Assembly (NCBI GenBank): GCA_011800155.1
Contig: CM022368.1
Span: 2,294,001-2,358,000 of the forward strand
Source: Flammulina velutipes
Taxonomy: Eukaryota; Basidiomycota; Agaricomycetes; Agaricales; Physalacriaceae
Reading direction: 5' to 3'
Length of the DNA stretch: 64,000 nt
Shown in pieces: positions 23,174-36,734 of this stretch. Position numbers and translations under genes: made by a program. The first letter of the stretch is position 1. Every line of letters begins with the position of its first letter. The notes beneath the pieces are model-generated. The model saw nothing but the letters and a program-made list of their open reading frames with translations. It did not search any database and was not told the origin of the DNA.

Positions 23174-26100
23174 ATGGCGCTGCCTCCCGTTAGCGTCCAT
23201 CTTCAACGCTCTTCGGGACCGTATGCTAGCGATTTCCTCAACAAGAACACGGACGCGTCGCCAGCGTCGCCCGACGACAGCGACCTACTCAAAGAGATCC
23301 GAGAGGCACTCAGAGGCGCGCCAACGTCAGACGACGCCAAAGTCAACTCATTCAGACTCGGTGACAGTCATCTGAGATGGAATGACACTCGTGTCATCTT
23401 GACCGTCGGAGGCTTACTCAAGAGGCAATGGGATTTTTCTCTCGAGAAGCAAAAGGTTGAATACGCCTGTATCGGTCAATTGCAGCATGTCACTCCCACA
23501 GCGGACCTCGGCAGCCATGACTACATGTTTCCCGCAACATCTGCCCCTACCGAACCGGAAAAAACATCGTTTGGACCTTTCAGAGAATCGGAGAAACCGT
23601 CCGGGTACAATGAAACGCAGGTCAACGTCCTCACCGTCTTCATCTTCCTGAGACGCATCGGAATGGCTTTCATGAATAACGGCACGTCATTCACATTCTC
23701 TGTACCCTTTGTCGTTCGCCAGGCCTGGCCCATGTCACCTATCGGCGTCCTCATCCAACGTTCCGTGGACCCGTACGAGACTGTCGATGCCGACGAGGAG
23801 GACCCCGTGTTACCCACCATATACACCCTTTCGTCCCCTCTTGGAGAGATATCAGCCCTCGGTGTGACGTCCGGCATCGCAGGACTGCCTCCCCGGTTGG
23901 TGGATGAAGACGAACGATCCCACTCTACTCTCCCCACTATTCCATACGACGAATGGGTCATTTGGGTTTCCCAGGCCGAGTCGTATCGCCTCTTTGTCAC
24001 CTTTCACGTAGAAGAAGCGCGCATGACGATCTGGCGGTACCAGCATATTCCGCAAAATTCTGCTCCTCAACCACTCCCGCGAGAACGCATCCGGGAACGC
24101 GCTCGTAAACGCCAATCTATATCTTCACGCGACATGAAAACCAGCGAACCTTTCAACGAGCTTCTTCCGCTGTCAGCGTTCCCAGAGATGCCACCAGCAC
24201 TGACTGGAACTAAGTCTCTTCAGTCCCTCATACCGAAGGAGCTCCCTTCGCTCAGCGACACTGCTGAACCATTCAAGCAAAGACGCAACTCGCTCAGCGA
24301 TAGCCTGGACCGCATGAAAATGGACGACGACACGTCTTACCTTCCTGTGGAACATGGCCGTATGAAGACTTCCTTTTGGGCACAAAAATTATACGAGGCT
24401 CCCATCTCACGCCAAGAGTGAGTGAGTTTCCCCTCCGGTTGTGCTCTTATTCATCATTCTCCAGCGCTGAGAATTGCGAGCTGGCGACAGCTGCACTCTA
24501 CGATCACAGATGGGATGGGACCGCGGATTCCATTACGCTTGCCGTACTCTGCGTACACATGCAAAAGGCACTATTGTTCCGCGTTGTTACAACTGAGAAC
24601 CACGCCTTCACAGTCCGCACATATTCAGAGGTGCCTGCTCGATCCATCGCTGCTGTTCGTGCCACACGGCGCACCATCGACGACCTTCTCGTAGTGTCTC
24701 CTTACGGCAAGACGTCACTGCTCACTCTGAATACTCTAGCGATGCCATTGATGACAGTCATCGACGTACCCGCCGGTGCTGAGCTGGCGCATACAGTGGC
24801 GGAGGCCAGGCCAAATCGTGTTTGCTGTGAGAAGAGCGGCGTCTTTTTTCAGCTCAACGAATGGTCCTCGTTATCCCTCGCGATGTTCCCAAGAACACCT
24901 CTTACTCAAGACACCCTTCATATCCTTGCTCTTTGCATGACAGAAGATGTTTACATTGCTTTAACTCATTCTTTCCTCTCGTTATGGTCCGAGCACGGCT
25001 TCCGATCCTCTGATGACGTCGAATTCACCTGCTTTACTCGAGCTCTATATACTGTCTGTGCAGTCGAACCTCCTGCGCCAGAGCCATCTACTCTTTCATC
25101 GTTCAATCGTCTTACCAGCTCTCCGTCCCATTTCCGATTTTCTTCGGAAAGCTCGTTCAAACTAGGTGGACTCAAACTGCCAACTACACCACCCTCGGCG
25201 TCTGACTGGACACCTCGCCGCACGACGCGCACACCGCAACCACTTTTAACTCCAATTTTTTATGGATTGCACATGCTTGCTGAGAACTACCGATTGGCCA
25301 CCCATCGCTACAAGGACATTCGAAAACTAGTTCCCGTCATATGTCACTTGGCTGCATTCGTGCGACCAGAATGGGCGGATTACTGGCGACGATTATGTCC
25401 CTCCGCTTGTCCATCCATCGTTTGGCCCAGTTCCCAGGTCTCGGATGTCCCTTTCTTGGATGACCGCATTTCAATCTGGCCACCGGATGCCAGTGCTATT
25501 CTTTACGGTCGTATCGCTAATCCAGAATGGGACATACCGAATTTCTCACTTGCCACCCTCGGAAGCCAGTTCGACATGACGCCATCGTATGCCTTTGGGC
25601 AGTCCGATCCATTAAATGAGCTCAAATACCTCATAGACGTGTACCAGGCGATGTCCGACACGACTGTAACTTCCACCCAGAAGCGGGCAGAGAATGCAGT
25701 GCCCATGATTTTTGGGGAGGGAGAGCAAATCATGTCAACGTTGGACATGCTGCCGCTGGGCATCGCGGCGCCTGTGCGCGAGTCAATTAGGACTTGCCAG
25801 TTGGTTGCGCCAATGAGTTGGCCCGCTCGCCTATACCGTGCTATCGGGAGAGAGGATGTTGCTGCCAGTACCACCCAGAAGTCCAACGTCATACCGAGGG
25901 ATGGCTATAAAGGCATGAAGGAATTCATAGTGAGTTAGCTTAGCTGCCTTCCAATCACCGCGTCTGACTTGTGATTAGGGTGCCAAAAATCGTCGTCTTG
26001 CTATTAGCACTATAATCTCCGACGCAAACGTCCAAGCTGCAGGGGAGATAGGACGTGTGACAGGTGTTGAACTTGAGCACGATGATTTCTCTGACATTCG

Positions 26101-29044
26101 TTTTGGAATCGACAGACGATTCGAAGACGTTCTAGGGATGCTCAGCACTTCTGGTATTCGGACATATCGACCGATGGCTACGGATAGACCTGAACAAATG
26201 TATGTCGCTTTTTTCTAATTCTGGCTTTGTCTCACGGTTTTTTGCAGGAGTGAGATAGAGCTCACCAAGGAGTACCAGCATCAAGCTGTACGTGTCGCTG
26301 AGCGCACGATCGCGCTAACTCATGGTCGTGCCATGTTGTCTTACGGCGCTGTTTCACGTGTCAACCGGCAGTCTTATGCGATACCACAAATGTGTTATAG
26401 CATACGGATACACCCTCACAATATTCTCGTCAACCTCGACATGAAACACCTCAGCAATGAGGCCATAACGTGGGGCGAATTTCACAACGGTGTCGCTGCT
26501 GGCTTGCGCATATCGCCGTATGCGGAGGGCGTAGAGGCCTCCTGGATCTCATTCAACAAACCTGGAGAGCTTTCTGCTGCGCACGCCGGATTCCTGTTCG
26601 GGTTGGGATTGAGCGGGCATCTGAAGCGGATGGTGGCATGGAACACTTTCCAATACCTAACGCCCAAGCATGATCTGACCAGCATCGGAGTGCTTCTGGG
26701 CCTGGCGGCGGCTAATGTTGGCACAGGGAACCGCAAAGTCACCAAGCTGCTGGCCGTGCATACGCCAGCCCTTCTCCCGACGCCGTCAGTAGACCTTAAC
26801 ATCAGCCTGATGACCCAGTCCGCTGGTCTTATTGGGATGGGTTTGCTGTATATGGGGACCAAGCATCGACGTTATGCAGATGTCTGCCTGAGGGAAATCA
26901 GCCGGAAGGACCTCTTCGAAGCCAACCTACACAGCGAATACCGCGAAACCTACGTGATTTCAGCGGCGATGGGCTTTGGAATGATCATGCTTGGGAGAGG
27001 GAGCTCGATACCAGCCGACACAGACGTGGTGGATCGCTTGACTGTTCTTATCCACGGGGAGTTACCGAATCAAATAAACCCGAACAAACGACCGACGTTC
27101 GACACGACTTTAACGAGTCCGGCTGCCACCATCGCGTTGGGGCTGATGTACCTCCGGACGGACAGACAGGACATAGCTGACATCCTCAAACTCCCGGATA
27201 CCGTTCTGGGCTTGAATGGCGTTCAACCTAGTTTCCTCTTGGGCAGAGTAATTGCCAGGGCCCTGATCATGTGGAGTTCGGTGGCCCCGACTACGGAATG
27301 GCTGGAAGGCCAGATTCCGCTTACGATTCGGACGGCATTCGACTTGAAAGCGAAGCATGGGACGCCTGTCGACGATGCGCTAGACCTGGCATATCATAAC
27401 ATCATCGCTGGTTCTTGCTTTGTGGTCGGGTTGAAGTATGCAGGGACTGCGCGTCAGGAAGCGTACAAACTGATCATTCGACATTATGATCTGTTTACTA
27501 GGCTCATATATACCAACGGTATGAATTCAGTGATATGTTACTCTCCTCTTAACTTCCATGTAGGGCCAACATACGACCTCCGTATCAAACGCTCCACTGT
27601 TCGTGACGGTCTGAACCTGCTATCTGTTTCCCTCAGCTTGGTCATGGCGGGAACGGGAGAAATAACAACTTTCCGACGTTTGCGATATGCGTACGGGATG
27701 TTCAACCAGACGATGTACCATCCGACTCACAAGTACGGCATACATGTGGCGACATATCAAGCTATTGGTATGCTCTTCCTTGGGGGTGGGCGCTTTACTC
27801 TCGGTACCTCCGATTCCGCCATCGCAAGTATGGTCATCGCATTCTTCCCTCGGTACGCCCAAACATCTGGCGACAACAAAGTCTATCTTCAGGCATTGCA
27901 ACACCTTTGGGTTCTTGCGGTTGAACCTCGCTGTCTTGTTGCCCGTGACGTTGAAACGAAGGATGTGGTTTATCTGCCCTTGAAGTTGTCGGTTCGAGAA
28001 GGGAAGGAAATTCGGACAACACAGCTCATCTCTCCCACCCTCACTCCGGAGATTAACAACATCACATCTATCCGCATTGACACGCCGCGATATTGGGCGT
28101 TCCAACTAGACGTGGAAAAAGTCAAGGAACATCGGATTGCTTTCATCCGTAGTCAAACGCTCTTCGTTAAGCGACGGACAGCCTTCCTCAGCTACACAGA
28201 AGATCCTCGCGGCAGTCGAAGCCTCTTTGTACGCTCTCGATCGTCAGTTGGAGAGGCCGCCATACTGGACTACCCACAACTTGTCGACACGAAGACGCAC
28301 CCCGCGAGTGATTTATCAGAGTTCATAACATCCTTTTCCAACGACCCCATTTATCTTGCCTTCGCGGACCATTTCGGGGCGATGGAGGAGGATACCAACA
28401 CGGAGCGGGTGTTCTTCAACTATTGTCACGCTGCGCTCTACGACTCCATCCTGCAATCCAAACAACAATCATTGCAGTCTCATCTTACGCTTTTCATGTA
28501 TCGAACCATGAAGATGCAGGATCCATACTTCCATATGCGGTTGTATGATATGCGTTTCGTTGGGGATTTCTATCGCCAAGTCTTCGAGCGAAGGTTCAGT
28601 GGGATCTCGGAGAACAACCATCGGACGCCTTTGGTTCGAGAGAGCACGGTCACCGCAGCGATGTTCTCTTTGGATCAGCGTCTTGACGAGGAGCGAACCA
28701 AGACAGATTTCTTGTCGATCTTGGGCAAATATACCTCTGGAGAGGATGTGGTTCTGGGAGAGGATGATGCAGGTCGGCTTGCGTGGTATATGTTGCGGAA
28801 TAATGTCCCGGTTTCGACATTACTGGGTATCCTAAAGACGCTTGCGCGCGATGCGTTCTCTCAATGTTTTCCCGGAACGCCACCGGGAGGTACAATGGAC
28901 TCTGCTTCGCTTGATAAAGCCATCACGGAAGTCCTGCACTCCACGGGCTCGAGAATGACGACTAACCTTGCGGCGGGTTGGTCTGTGAGGTCGCTGGATG
29001 AGATTGTAGAGTTGTGGAGAAGTGATGCCAGCGCACAAAAGTAG
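23174..29044 (+). CDS. APC1: Anaphase-promoting complex subunit 1
   Basis: APC1 is the largest scaffold of the APC/C, the E3 ligase that triggers anaphase and mitotic exit. The start at 23174 gives MALPPVSVHLQRSSGPYASD, followed by an N-terminal WD40-like platform with family residues (NDTRVILTVGGLLKRQWDFS). A long Ser-rich loop around 24060-24400 fits the regulatory loop that is phosphorylated in other species. The C-terminal half has proteasome/cyclosome repeats (HAGFLFGLGLSGHL, LGLAAANVGTGNRKVTKLLA, GLIGMGLLYMGTKHRRYAD, LSLVMAGTGEITTFRRLR). Few introns are present: near 24416-24464, 25930-25977, 26200-26248, and a stop-free 45-base one at 27519-27563. The product is roughly 1,900 residues, as expected, and ends RSDASAQK. 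Confidence 0.94.
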
Positions 29045-29341
29045 ACTTTTTCTTTCAGATCCAGCAATTGTAAATTACGCAAGCATACTTATCTTGTATT
29101 TTTATCTGTTCGACAGTCTGCTAATCTCAAGCGGTTTCCGAGTTCGGTCGGGGGTTATGTACTGTCTAAACCTGCAATCAGGTGGAGCTCGAAGCTCAAA
29201 CGAAGCTTGAGGTTGATCATTCAATATCCAATGCCCGCAGTACCGACTATTGTGGAATGCTGAAAGCGCGTGGTTGAAAGGAGGCTTGTCTTTTCACCCC
29301 CAAGCTATTAAACACCCATACCCGTTTAATCTGGACACACC

Positions 29342-30529
29342 ATGGAAACAAGGTCCAAAACTGTAGGCATATTCTGGGACTATGGTAAGCCACATTTTCA
29401 AAGTTAATTTCGACTATATATTATCCCAATGCCGTCAAATTGACTAACATTGGCACTCGCGTAGAGAATTGCCAGATTCCTGCCGAGTTATCAGGGTATT
29501 CTGTTGTTGCCAATATACGCAAGTCTCTACAAGAATACGGGCCGATAAAATCGCTCAAAGCGTATATGGACGTCTCTGAACAGTGCACGACGCTCCAGCG
29601 AGGAATCCGCCTGCGCTCTGAGCTACAGTTATCAGGTGTAACACTGATTGACACACCTCATAATGGGCGTAAGAATGTTGCCGATCAAATGATACTAGGT
29701 AAGTGCCAATTGTAGAATATGCAATGTTCAAGACACTCAATGTGGCGCCACAGTCGACCTACTTCTCTACGCGCTAGAAGGGAACCCAAACACCACAACA
29801 ATCGCACTAATCACCGGAGATCGTGATTTTTCCTACGCGATATCCACACTTCGTCTCAGAGGGTACGAGCTCATCGTGATATCACCCTTATGTCCTACGC
29901 CACACCCAAGTTTGACTGCCCATGCATCATTTACTCTGGATTGGGATAGATTTGTCCCAAAGGAGTTCGCTTGTCCAAGGCCATTACATTTGGTTCAGCC
30001 CATTCCGTTTATGAATTCAAGCACGACGGCCACGGTGCACCATAGTGATCCGAGCTCTGGTGAGATTAGAGTCAATTCTGTCGTACCAAGTGATACTCCA
30101 ACTCCTTTCACAACGCGTGACGAATCATGGTCATCAGGATCTCCAACCGGTGTTTGGCCGGTCTCTGAAACTTACCCAAATCCTGAGTGGTCTCCTCCAC
30201 ACCAGGAGTGGGAAGCAGCGCCTCCTCCTTTGACTCCTCCCCGCAAAGTCATCAAGAGAACAGAGCGTCCAGTTCCCCAGCGTTTCCGCATCCTCGTTGA
30301 CGTTTTAAACGAGTACAGAGGGAAGGGCATACTGCGACCTTTGCGGTCTGTGATTGGATTGGAGTTATTCAAGACAGACCATCTCGTCTACAAAAAGGCA
30401 AACGTTGACAAATTTGGTCCTTATGTCAATTTGGCTGTTCACGAAGGTGTTGTTGAACTCGGTGGAAAAGATGGGAACGCTTGGATATCGCTCAAGCCTG
30501 AATGGCAGATCAACAGCATTGGACGCTAA
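29342..30529 (+). CDS. NYN-domain protein (PIN-like RNase fold)
   Basis: NYN domains are PIN-like, metal-dependent RNase folds found in LabA and MARF1-type proteins. The start at 29342 gives METRSKTVGIFWDYENCQIP; the Glu-Asn-Cys part is formed across an intron and carries the first catalytic Asp. Later acidic motifs are KNVADQMILVDLLLYAL (across a second intron) and IALITGDRDFSYAISTLRLR, the classic third and fourth acidic positions. After the domain (about residues 1-165) comes a Ser/Pro/Thr-rich linker. A conserved-looking C-terminal module follows (PQRFRILVDVLNEYRGKGIL and YVNLAVHEGVVELGGKD), resembling a winged-helix or OST-HTH-like region, though I cannot confirm this. It is probably involved in RNA regulation. 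Confidence 0.85.
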
Positions 30530-30625
30530 GCTCATTAACCATTTCAAGTACTACTATACAGTACAAACACAAATGCATATCCCACCGATATTTATATGAT
30601 TACGCCACTAACGAATTTACTGTGG

Positions 30626-32908
30626 TCAAGGAGCCGGCGCGCTTGCCCAGATACGACCAGCCAAACCCAAGGTACCTCCTCGCCTGCAGACCTCTTCCAG
30701 CACATCCTGCGGCAGATCCACACCCATAGCGCCCGTCACTTGCACATTGACTCCTTTGGCTTTGGTCTCATCATACGTGACCACAATGCTGACTGACCCA
30801 GATATCGGAGAGCGTTCAGGTGCCACCATGACAATTTTGGGACGATGCATATGGACGTCAATCTCGCTGTTCCTCTCAAATGATGTGTCCGAGTTGTTTG
30901 ATGGGAGGAAGACGTTGACGGGTATCTTTCGAGGAATGTTGGTGCCATTCAGAACTGCCTCGAGATCAGCTTCAGTTGCTTCCGTATCATCGGCTGGGAC
31001 GTCTGCATCCGACTTCAGGCCATCCGTCGTCCAATCACAACCCAGAAGGATTTCGTTAACCCAACACTGTTCACGCACGATCTGTCGAGAGTCAAGGGGT
31101 GGTAAAGGATGTGTAACATGACATGTAGTACCTCGAGGACACCCCAGACTTCTTTGATGCTGTGGACTGGTACCTTCTCGAGGACGAACCCAGGCTCTTC
31201 AGGAGCGGTCAAACGTAATTGTAGTGGGGGATACGCTGAAGACGGGGAGCGCTTCAAGACGTTAGATAACGGTTGCTTTGAAAGGACATCTTCTTACATG
31301 CACCGCTGTATACCGTTCTGGGGAAGCCGCGCTAGACGGGTTGAGCTAATGCGAAAGTTCAGACAACAGTAACGAAGGGGTAAAGTACATACAAGTAGGT
31401 CGACCCAACTCCCTGAGCCGAACGATATGTCCGTGTTCATTAAATCCATGCCCAGACTACTGAGTGGATTAACGACCACTTCAATATCACGCATTCTCGA
31501 TTGGCTGACCACTACTCCAGGGAGCAGGCCACCATCCGTGAAATCTAGCAGCCACGAAGGCTTCTCGTAGAGTGATGCTGAATCTGAATCTAAGGTCTGA
31601 GGAAATGTGTGTTCCAGCTCTGAGCCTTGTGGGACGAGGGGAAATGCTGGTCGGGTCGTGACCGTGGGCATAGACACTGCTGCAAATGAGTGCACGTCAG
31701 AGTGGTCGGAGAGAGTAAGGCATGCTATAGTAGCTCCTTTTGGGCGTCGAGAAAGATGTTTCCTGATATCCGGAAACGGTACGTCGAGAAGAGGTAGGTG
31801 AGCTGCAGGTGGAGAATATTCTGTCGTAGATCGTCCTCGTAAGAGCTGGAGATAGGCGGCTGGGGAAAGGTACACCAAGAACGAAATGGAAGGAAACTTG
31901 AGGTAAGGTAGCGGTAGGGTATGTGCACGCAGCAAAAAGATGTCCAAAGGTGCCCTTTCTTGCTTCAAAGATCTGTGTAGGAGTTAGATGGTGAGAACGT
32001 GCTATTGAAGGAAACCCACAATGCAATAGCCTGCGCTTCAGAGCTCGCAAATTCCTCGACAACATGACACAACTGGTCCACGTCGACAAACCACCGGAGG
32101 CCACCATCATTCTTTCTCTCTGCAAACCGATCCAGAATAACGAGATAGTCGAGATGGCTGTTTATAATAAGGCCAAGCCTTGCGGCTTCTAGTGGATCCA
32201 ACTCGTCCTCTGGCAACTGGACTTGCGCACAAAAAGCCTGCATGCTATGGAGGAGAAATGCATCCAAAGACGTCGACCCTTCCGTGTTTTCCGCGCCTGG
32301 TATCGCGTATGAAGTTTTAACGTTGGAGATCTGGATGGTCGGTTTTTCTGGGTCCATACGATCCACAAGGAAATCGATATCCACAACGAGGACTTTTCCG
32401 CCCAAGACAAGGCTGATGACGCCCTCGCGGCCTTCGTCCTTGAATGTCTCCATACCCACAGACGTGCCCCAGTGCTCGAAACGCGAGATACACCATTCAA
32501 TCAACGCTACGCGGTCCAGAGGGATGTCTTCGCCGTATTTTGGGCCGGACTGCTTTTTCAGGATGTCGACAGTCTGTCGAATGTTGAGATCTGACTGGCA
32601 ATGTCACGGTTAGCTCACTTTGAGAATGTAGGACTAGTTCTGACCTGATGTAGAGAGTGGGAGATGCTGGAGTGCTCTCTTAGTCGTGAGATGAGTTTTG
32701 CATTGCCAAAGTTGGAGGTTTCATAGACGCTGAGGGATTGGAGGAGCTGATTTGTCGCTTCAATGATGTCCTGCAGCGCATTTGAAGATGGACCAGCCGA
32801 CGACGCGAATGGATGGGTCGCATGAGAAATCAAACCGCGACTCTGGATATCCTGAATAGCAGAAAGTAGCGTTGGAGGCAAGTTGGTCGCAGGTCTAGGC
32901 GTACTCAT
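30626..32908 (-). CDS. MED1: Mediator complex subunit 1 (MED1-like)
   Basis: MED1 sits in the middle module of Mediator and links transcription factors to RNA polymerase II. The start at 32908 gives MSTPRPATNLPPTLLSAIQD. The region VALIEWCISRFEHWGTSVGM, then VISLVLGGKVLVVDIDFLVD and IQISNVKTSYA, matches the N-terminal fold of the Med1 family. It is followed by LGLIINSHLDYLVILDRFAE and by a middle part with FPSISFLVYLSPAAYL. The C-terminal segment (NSEIDVHMHRPKIVMVAPER) is beta-rich and ends WASAPAP at 30626. About six introns break the gene. The call rests on family pattern memory rather than an alignment; a lone alternative would be an unnamed fungal protein of the same fold. Confidence 0.7.
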
Positions 32909-33036
32909 GATGGTCAACGATCAACAATGATTATAGGTCCTCATAGGTCCAAATGTCATAATTATATGTATCCAACGGGAATAGTGATGCACACATTAAA
33001 GACAAGATTGTAGCTTAAAGGTACAGATAGTCAAGC

Positions 33037-36000
33037 CTATTCTGAACTACTGTCAGATTCAGTATCAGCTCCATCCAGCTCCAGCCTCTTGGTACGCGGT
33101 TTCTGGTATTCGTAACCCACGAAGTTCATCACACTAATTTGTGTCAGCCAACCAATAACACTACGAATTCGAACAACTCACTAGATCGTCCCATCCGCGC
33201 ACCCAACGACGACTTCCTCATGACTCAACTGCATCGACATCGGATTCTTCTCAGGCATCGCCAAGCCCTGGAACTTGGCTGGCAGCTGTCCAAGTAATCC
33301 CTTTACCTTCTCGCCACTTACACTATCCGCCTTTGCCAATGCCTCCCAAGCACCAGTCACTGGAGTCACTTCAGTATCAATGTCCACCTCTGGCACTTTG
33401 GCTTTGGGTACAATGAGCTCGAGGTCCGCATCCATATCGTCAACATCATGGGGCACTTCTTTATCCTCGTGTATGGACATGAAAATCTAATAGAATATAG
33501 TCAATTAAGGCGAAAGGTGCAAGAGTCTTTGACCTACCCTTCTGTCAGCGCCTGTCCTCGAGCTGAACCGCGTCGCGGTAACAACTCTTTTCTTCCTAGG
33601 ATCCACGGCGCCCATCGCAACATCAGGTGTCTCCACCATCGCTATCAATTTGGGAGGCGCAGTCAAAATAGCTGCTCTTCCAAAGCGTATAGCAAACAAG
33701 TCATCGCCTGGTACAGATGAGGCTTGTCCCCCAACTGGAGTTCCAATTCTGGTGGATGATGGGCTGATAGGCGTCGTGGGTCCCCTTGAGGAAGTAGTGC
33801 TCAAGCTGAGTCTGCTCTTGTTACCAGTGCTTGACATGCTTGACATGAGCGACGGGCGCCTAGAGGAGGACGAATTCATGGACATGGAGGAACCAGACCG
33901 AGGAACTGCAGAAGTGGACCGTGCAAGAGACGAAATTGTCCTGTTCCTCGGAACGGATGGTGACTGGGAGCCAGATAGCGACGTAGGAGAGGAGACTAGT
34001 GGTGTAGGAGGCTCTGAATCTTTGGCAGATAGGGATCCCGCCTTGCCGTCGACATCGTCTGATTCCTCTTGCCACTTTAGGTGCATGATGAGCGATTTTG
34101 TGGCACACTGTACACAGTCAGCCAGATGATAGAGAATAAGACGGTAACCATACAGTCATATGTGTTCCTTTTGCAGCAAACCATCTAAATATCAGGTGTC
34201 AAATTAGCGTTCCAACATTGGCAGGGGAAGCTCACTGTAGCATGTTATTTGGTGCACCGACATTGTATAATTTGGAGTTCAACGTCGGGTTCAACCCTCC
34301 CAGATCGGACAGCTTGAATTGCGACATCATCTCTCTGCGAACTTAACCCGACAATGAGACACTAGCAGGTAAGAAAAGTGACACTTACGAATACTGAATA
34401 CGCGAACCACTCCATCAATCGTCACGCTGACCACACGCTCGCCTTCACTGGGGGAAGATCCAGCGATGATCTGTACACCAATGTTGATCGTCGTCTGTTG
34501 ACCGAATCTGACAATCTTGGTTCCAGCGCGCCAGTCCCAACATACCAGTGCCTTGTCTGCACCGGCGGATACCAAGTTCTTCGAGCTTAGGGCGACAGCT
34601 CTGATACCGTTCAGATGCCCTGCCAGCTGTTGCAGAGGAGTGTACGTCAACGACGAGAAGAGATGCACCCGTCTATATTAGAGTCAGCCTACCGCGGGAA
34701 TGGCAGAAAGCAGATTTACCCAACATCGTGGAACCCAACAACGAAAACCTCTGGTGGAGTAAGATCAGCGCTGGTTCATGAAATGTCGTTGTTTCTCACC
34801 TTCTTCAATTAGCCAATCTAAACAGCTGACGACCTTCCCGACCTTCAACACTTTCTTGCACTCAGCGAGACCTACACAGAATTTTAGCACATGTTCCAAG
34901 TCACGAAGATACCACTCACCGGCTCCACTAATCTTGCCAGACTCGCCACTCATTGCAGCAGCATTCATACCAACCCCAATACCTCTCTCTGGTAACTCCC
35001 AAAACCTAATTGTCTCGTCATAACTCCCGCTGACTAGTCGCCGTCCTCTCAACATCAACACTGTAACAAAGTTGGTATGTCCATTCAGGAACAGCAGCGA
35101 TTGTGGAAGGGCGTTGGCGAGGTTTGAGTGCAAATGATGTAGTGACTTGTACAGGGGGAACCACCCCTCGTCCTGTTCAGGCCATTTGAGAGGGACGGGG
35201 TCCGTTGCAGTGACACGAAGACAGTGGTATCTCCAGACAACGGGATCGTGGATCGCTGAATGCCACTTCTTGCTAACAGTGGCAAAAGACAGCATTTGCG
35301 ACACGCTGAAGTTCTTCATGATTTCCAGAGCAAGGTTGGGAACGAGATTTCCGACTATGTCGTACGTCGACTTGAGATAGCGTTCTAGGAGCAGGATCTG
35401 AAGTCGGATATCGGCGGGATGGCAAGCTCCCAATATAATGTCAATTCTATCAAACTGGTTAGAAACATACTGTTGTTAGCAAGAACGACTTACAATCTCT
35501 TGCGGTTATCCTTGCCCATCCGCCTGACAATTTTCCTAACTGCACGCTCGTCGAAGTCGTACCTGCCAGTTACTCCCTTCAGAATTGAGGCCAAATCGCC
35601 GTCCTCCTGGCCATCCTCTTCGTCATCATCGTCGAAGCCTCTAAACCCACTCCAGTATCCCTTCTTCTTCCCGCATTTCCGGCACAATCCATCGGTGCTC
35701 AATAGAGGTGCGCTGTTTGGGTTGACGTTGCCATTCGAGTTACGCAGCTGCTGTCGCAGCAACTGGACCTCTGCTTGGAGTGCATGTAGTTGGGCAGCAG
35801 AAGAAAGTTGAGCGCGCTCCAGAAGTCGTTTGTACGACGTGATTTTCTTGGAGTGAAGGGATGATACTTGGCTTAACAACGCGCCAATCTCCTCGTCGCC
35901 TTCTCCATTTTCGTCGCCGTCTTCTGTGATCATTTCTAGACTCATTTCGTCATCTCCACCCCAGACGGAAGGTATCATGGAAGGGGCGGAAAAGAAGTGG

Positions 36001-36734
36001 TTTTCGGGACTTCCGAAGTCATTTCCAGAGTTCATGGCTCGCAGCATAGCAGGGGATTCGGAGAGTAATCGAGGTTGTTCTTGGATTGGAGAATTACCAG
36101 AAGCCGCGCGGGACTTTGGGGTACTGTGAGGACTAGCCTTGGGTGGTGTCGCTTTCGGCGTAGTTGGTCTACGCATTTGTATTCCCCGAGCGGGAGAGCC
36201 GTTCGGCGTGGCAGATGTAAATTTGATAGAGGGAGAGGAAGTTTTGGTGGATAGGGCTGGTTTAGAATGCGAGGGAGGTGTCCTAACTTTGGACGGTGTT
36301 GTAGTCGACGTTGAAGCATCGTTGGGCGCCTTGGTTTTACTGGGCGTTCTTGGTAGCGCTGATATCGACGACGCCGTCGTAGATGAAAAAGGAGAGTGTA
36401 GAGATGCGGTTCGTACAAGAGACCGTCTCGTCGAAACAATGGAAGGAGTGGCTCTAGGGCGCGGCACTGCGCCACTTGTTGACATGGTACGCGTACCACC
36501 GTTTGGCACAGGCGATGTGACTAACGACGTCGACGCTGGACCAGACGACCTGGGAAAGAGTTGTCCAGGAGGCGCAGACGTCCGTCTGCCCGACACGGAA
36601 CTCGACGACAAGGCGGGAATGCTCGACGTCGACACGCGCTTGACACCGGGCGATTTCAACGCGCCTTTAACGGATGGGCCGCCCGTCGATTTCATGGGAG
36701 ACCTGCTCGACGTCGTCGACATATTGCTGCTCAT
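33037..36734 (-). CDS. F-box/WD40 protein with long disordered N-terminus and coiled coil
   Basis: This is probably a substrate receptor of an SCF ubiquitin ligase. Two apparently separate frames are one gene: an intron at about 35490 joins [20 protein letters not shown] in phase. The start at 36734 opens about 250 disordered Ser/Thr/Pro residues. Then come an acidic stretch, a coiled coil ([20 protein letters not shown]) and a Cys pair ([12 protein letters not shown]). The F-box is [20 protein letters not shown] with [20 protein letters not shown]40-type repeats follow: [63 protein letters not shown] and [16 protein letters not shown] Ser-rich insert interrupts before a final part ([12 protein letters not shown]) and the tail [10 protein letters not shown]. 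The target is unknown. Confidence 0.8.

Noticed and set aside
27519..27563. In-frame, stop-free insert in APC1 as extra coding sequence or regulated retention
   Set aside because: It has a good donor (gtatga) and acceptor (catgtag), and removing it gives a family-like sequence. Similar stop-free introns of a length divisible by three occur in SMG6, STRAP and HID1. About one in six or seven short introns would look like this by chance.
35433..35490. Gene boundary between a disordered protein and an F-box/WD40 protein
   Set aside because: A standard intron joins the two frames in phase, and the resulting sequence is continuous, so I treat them as one gene.
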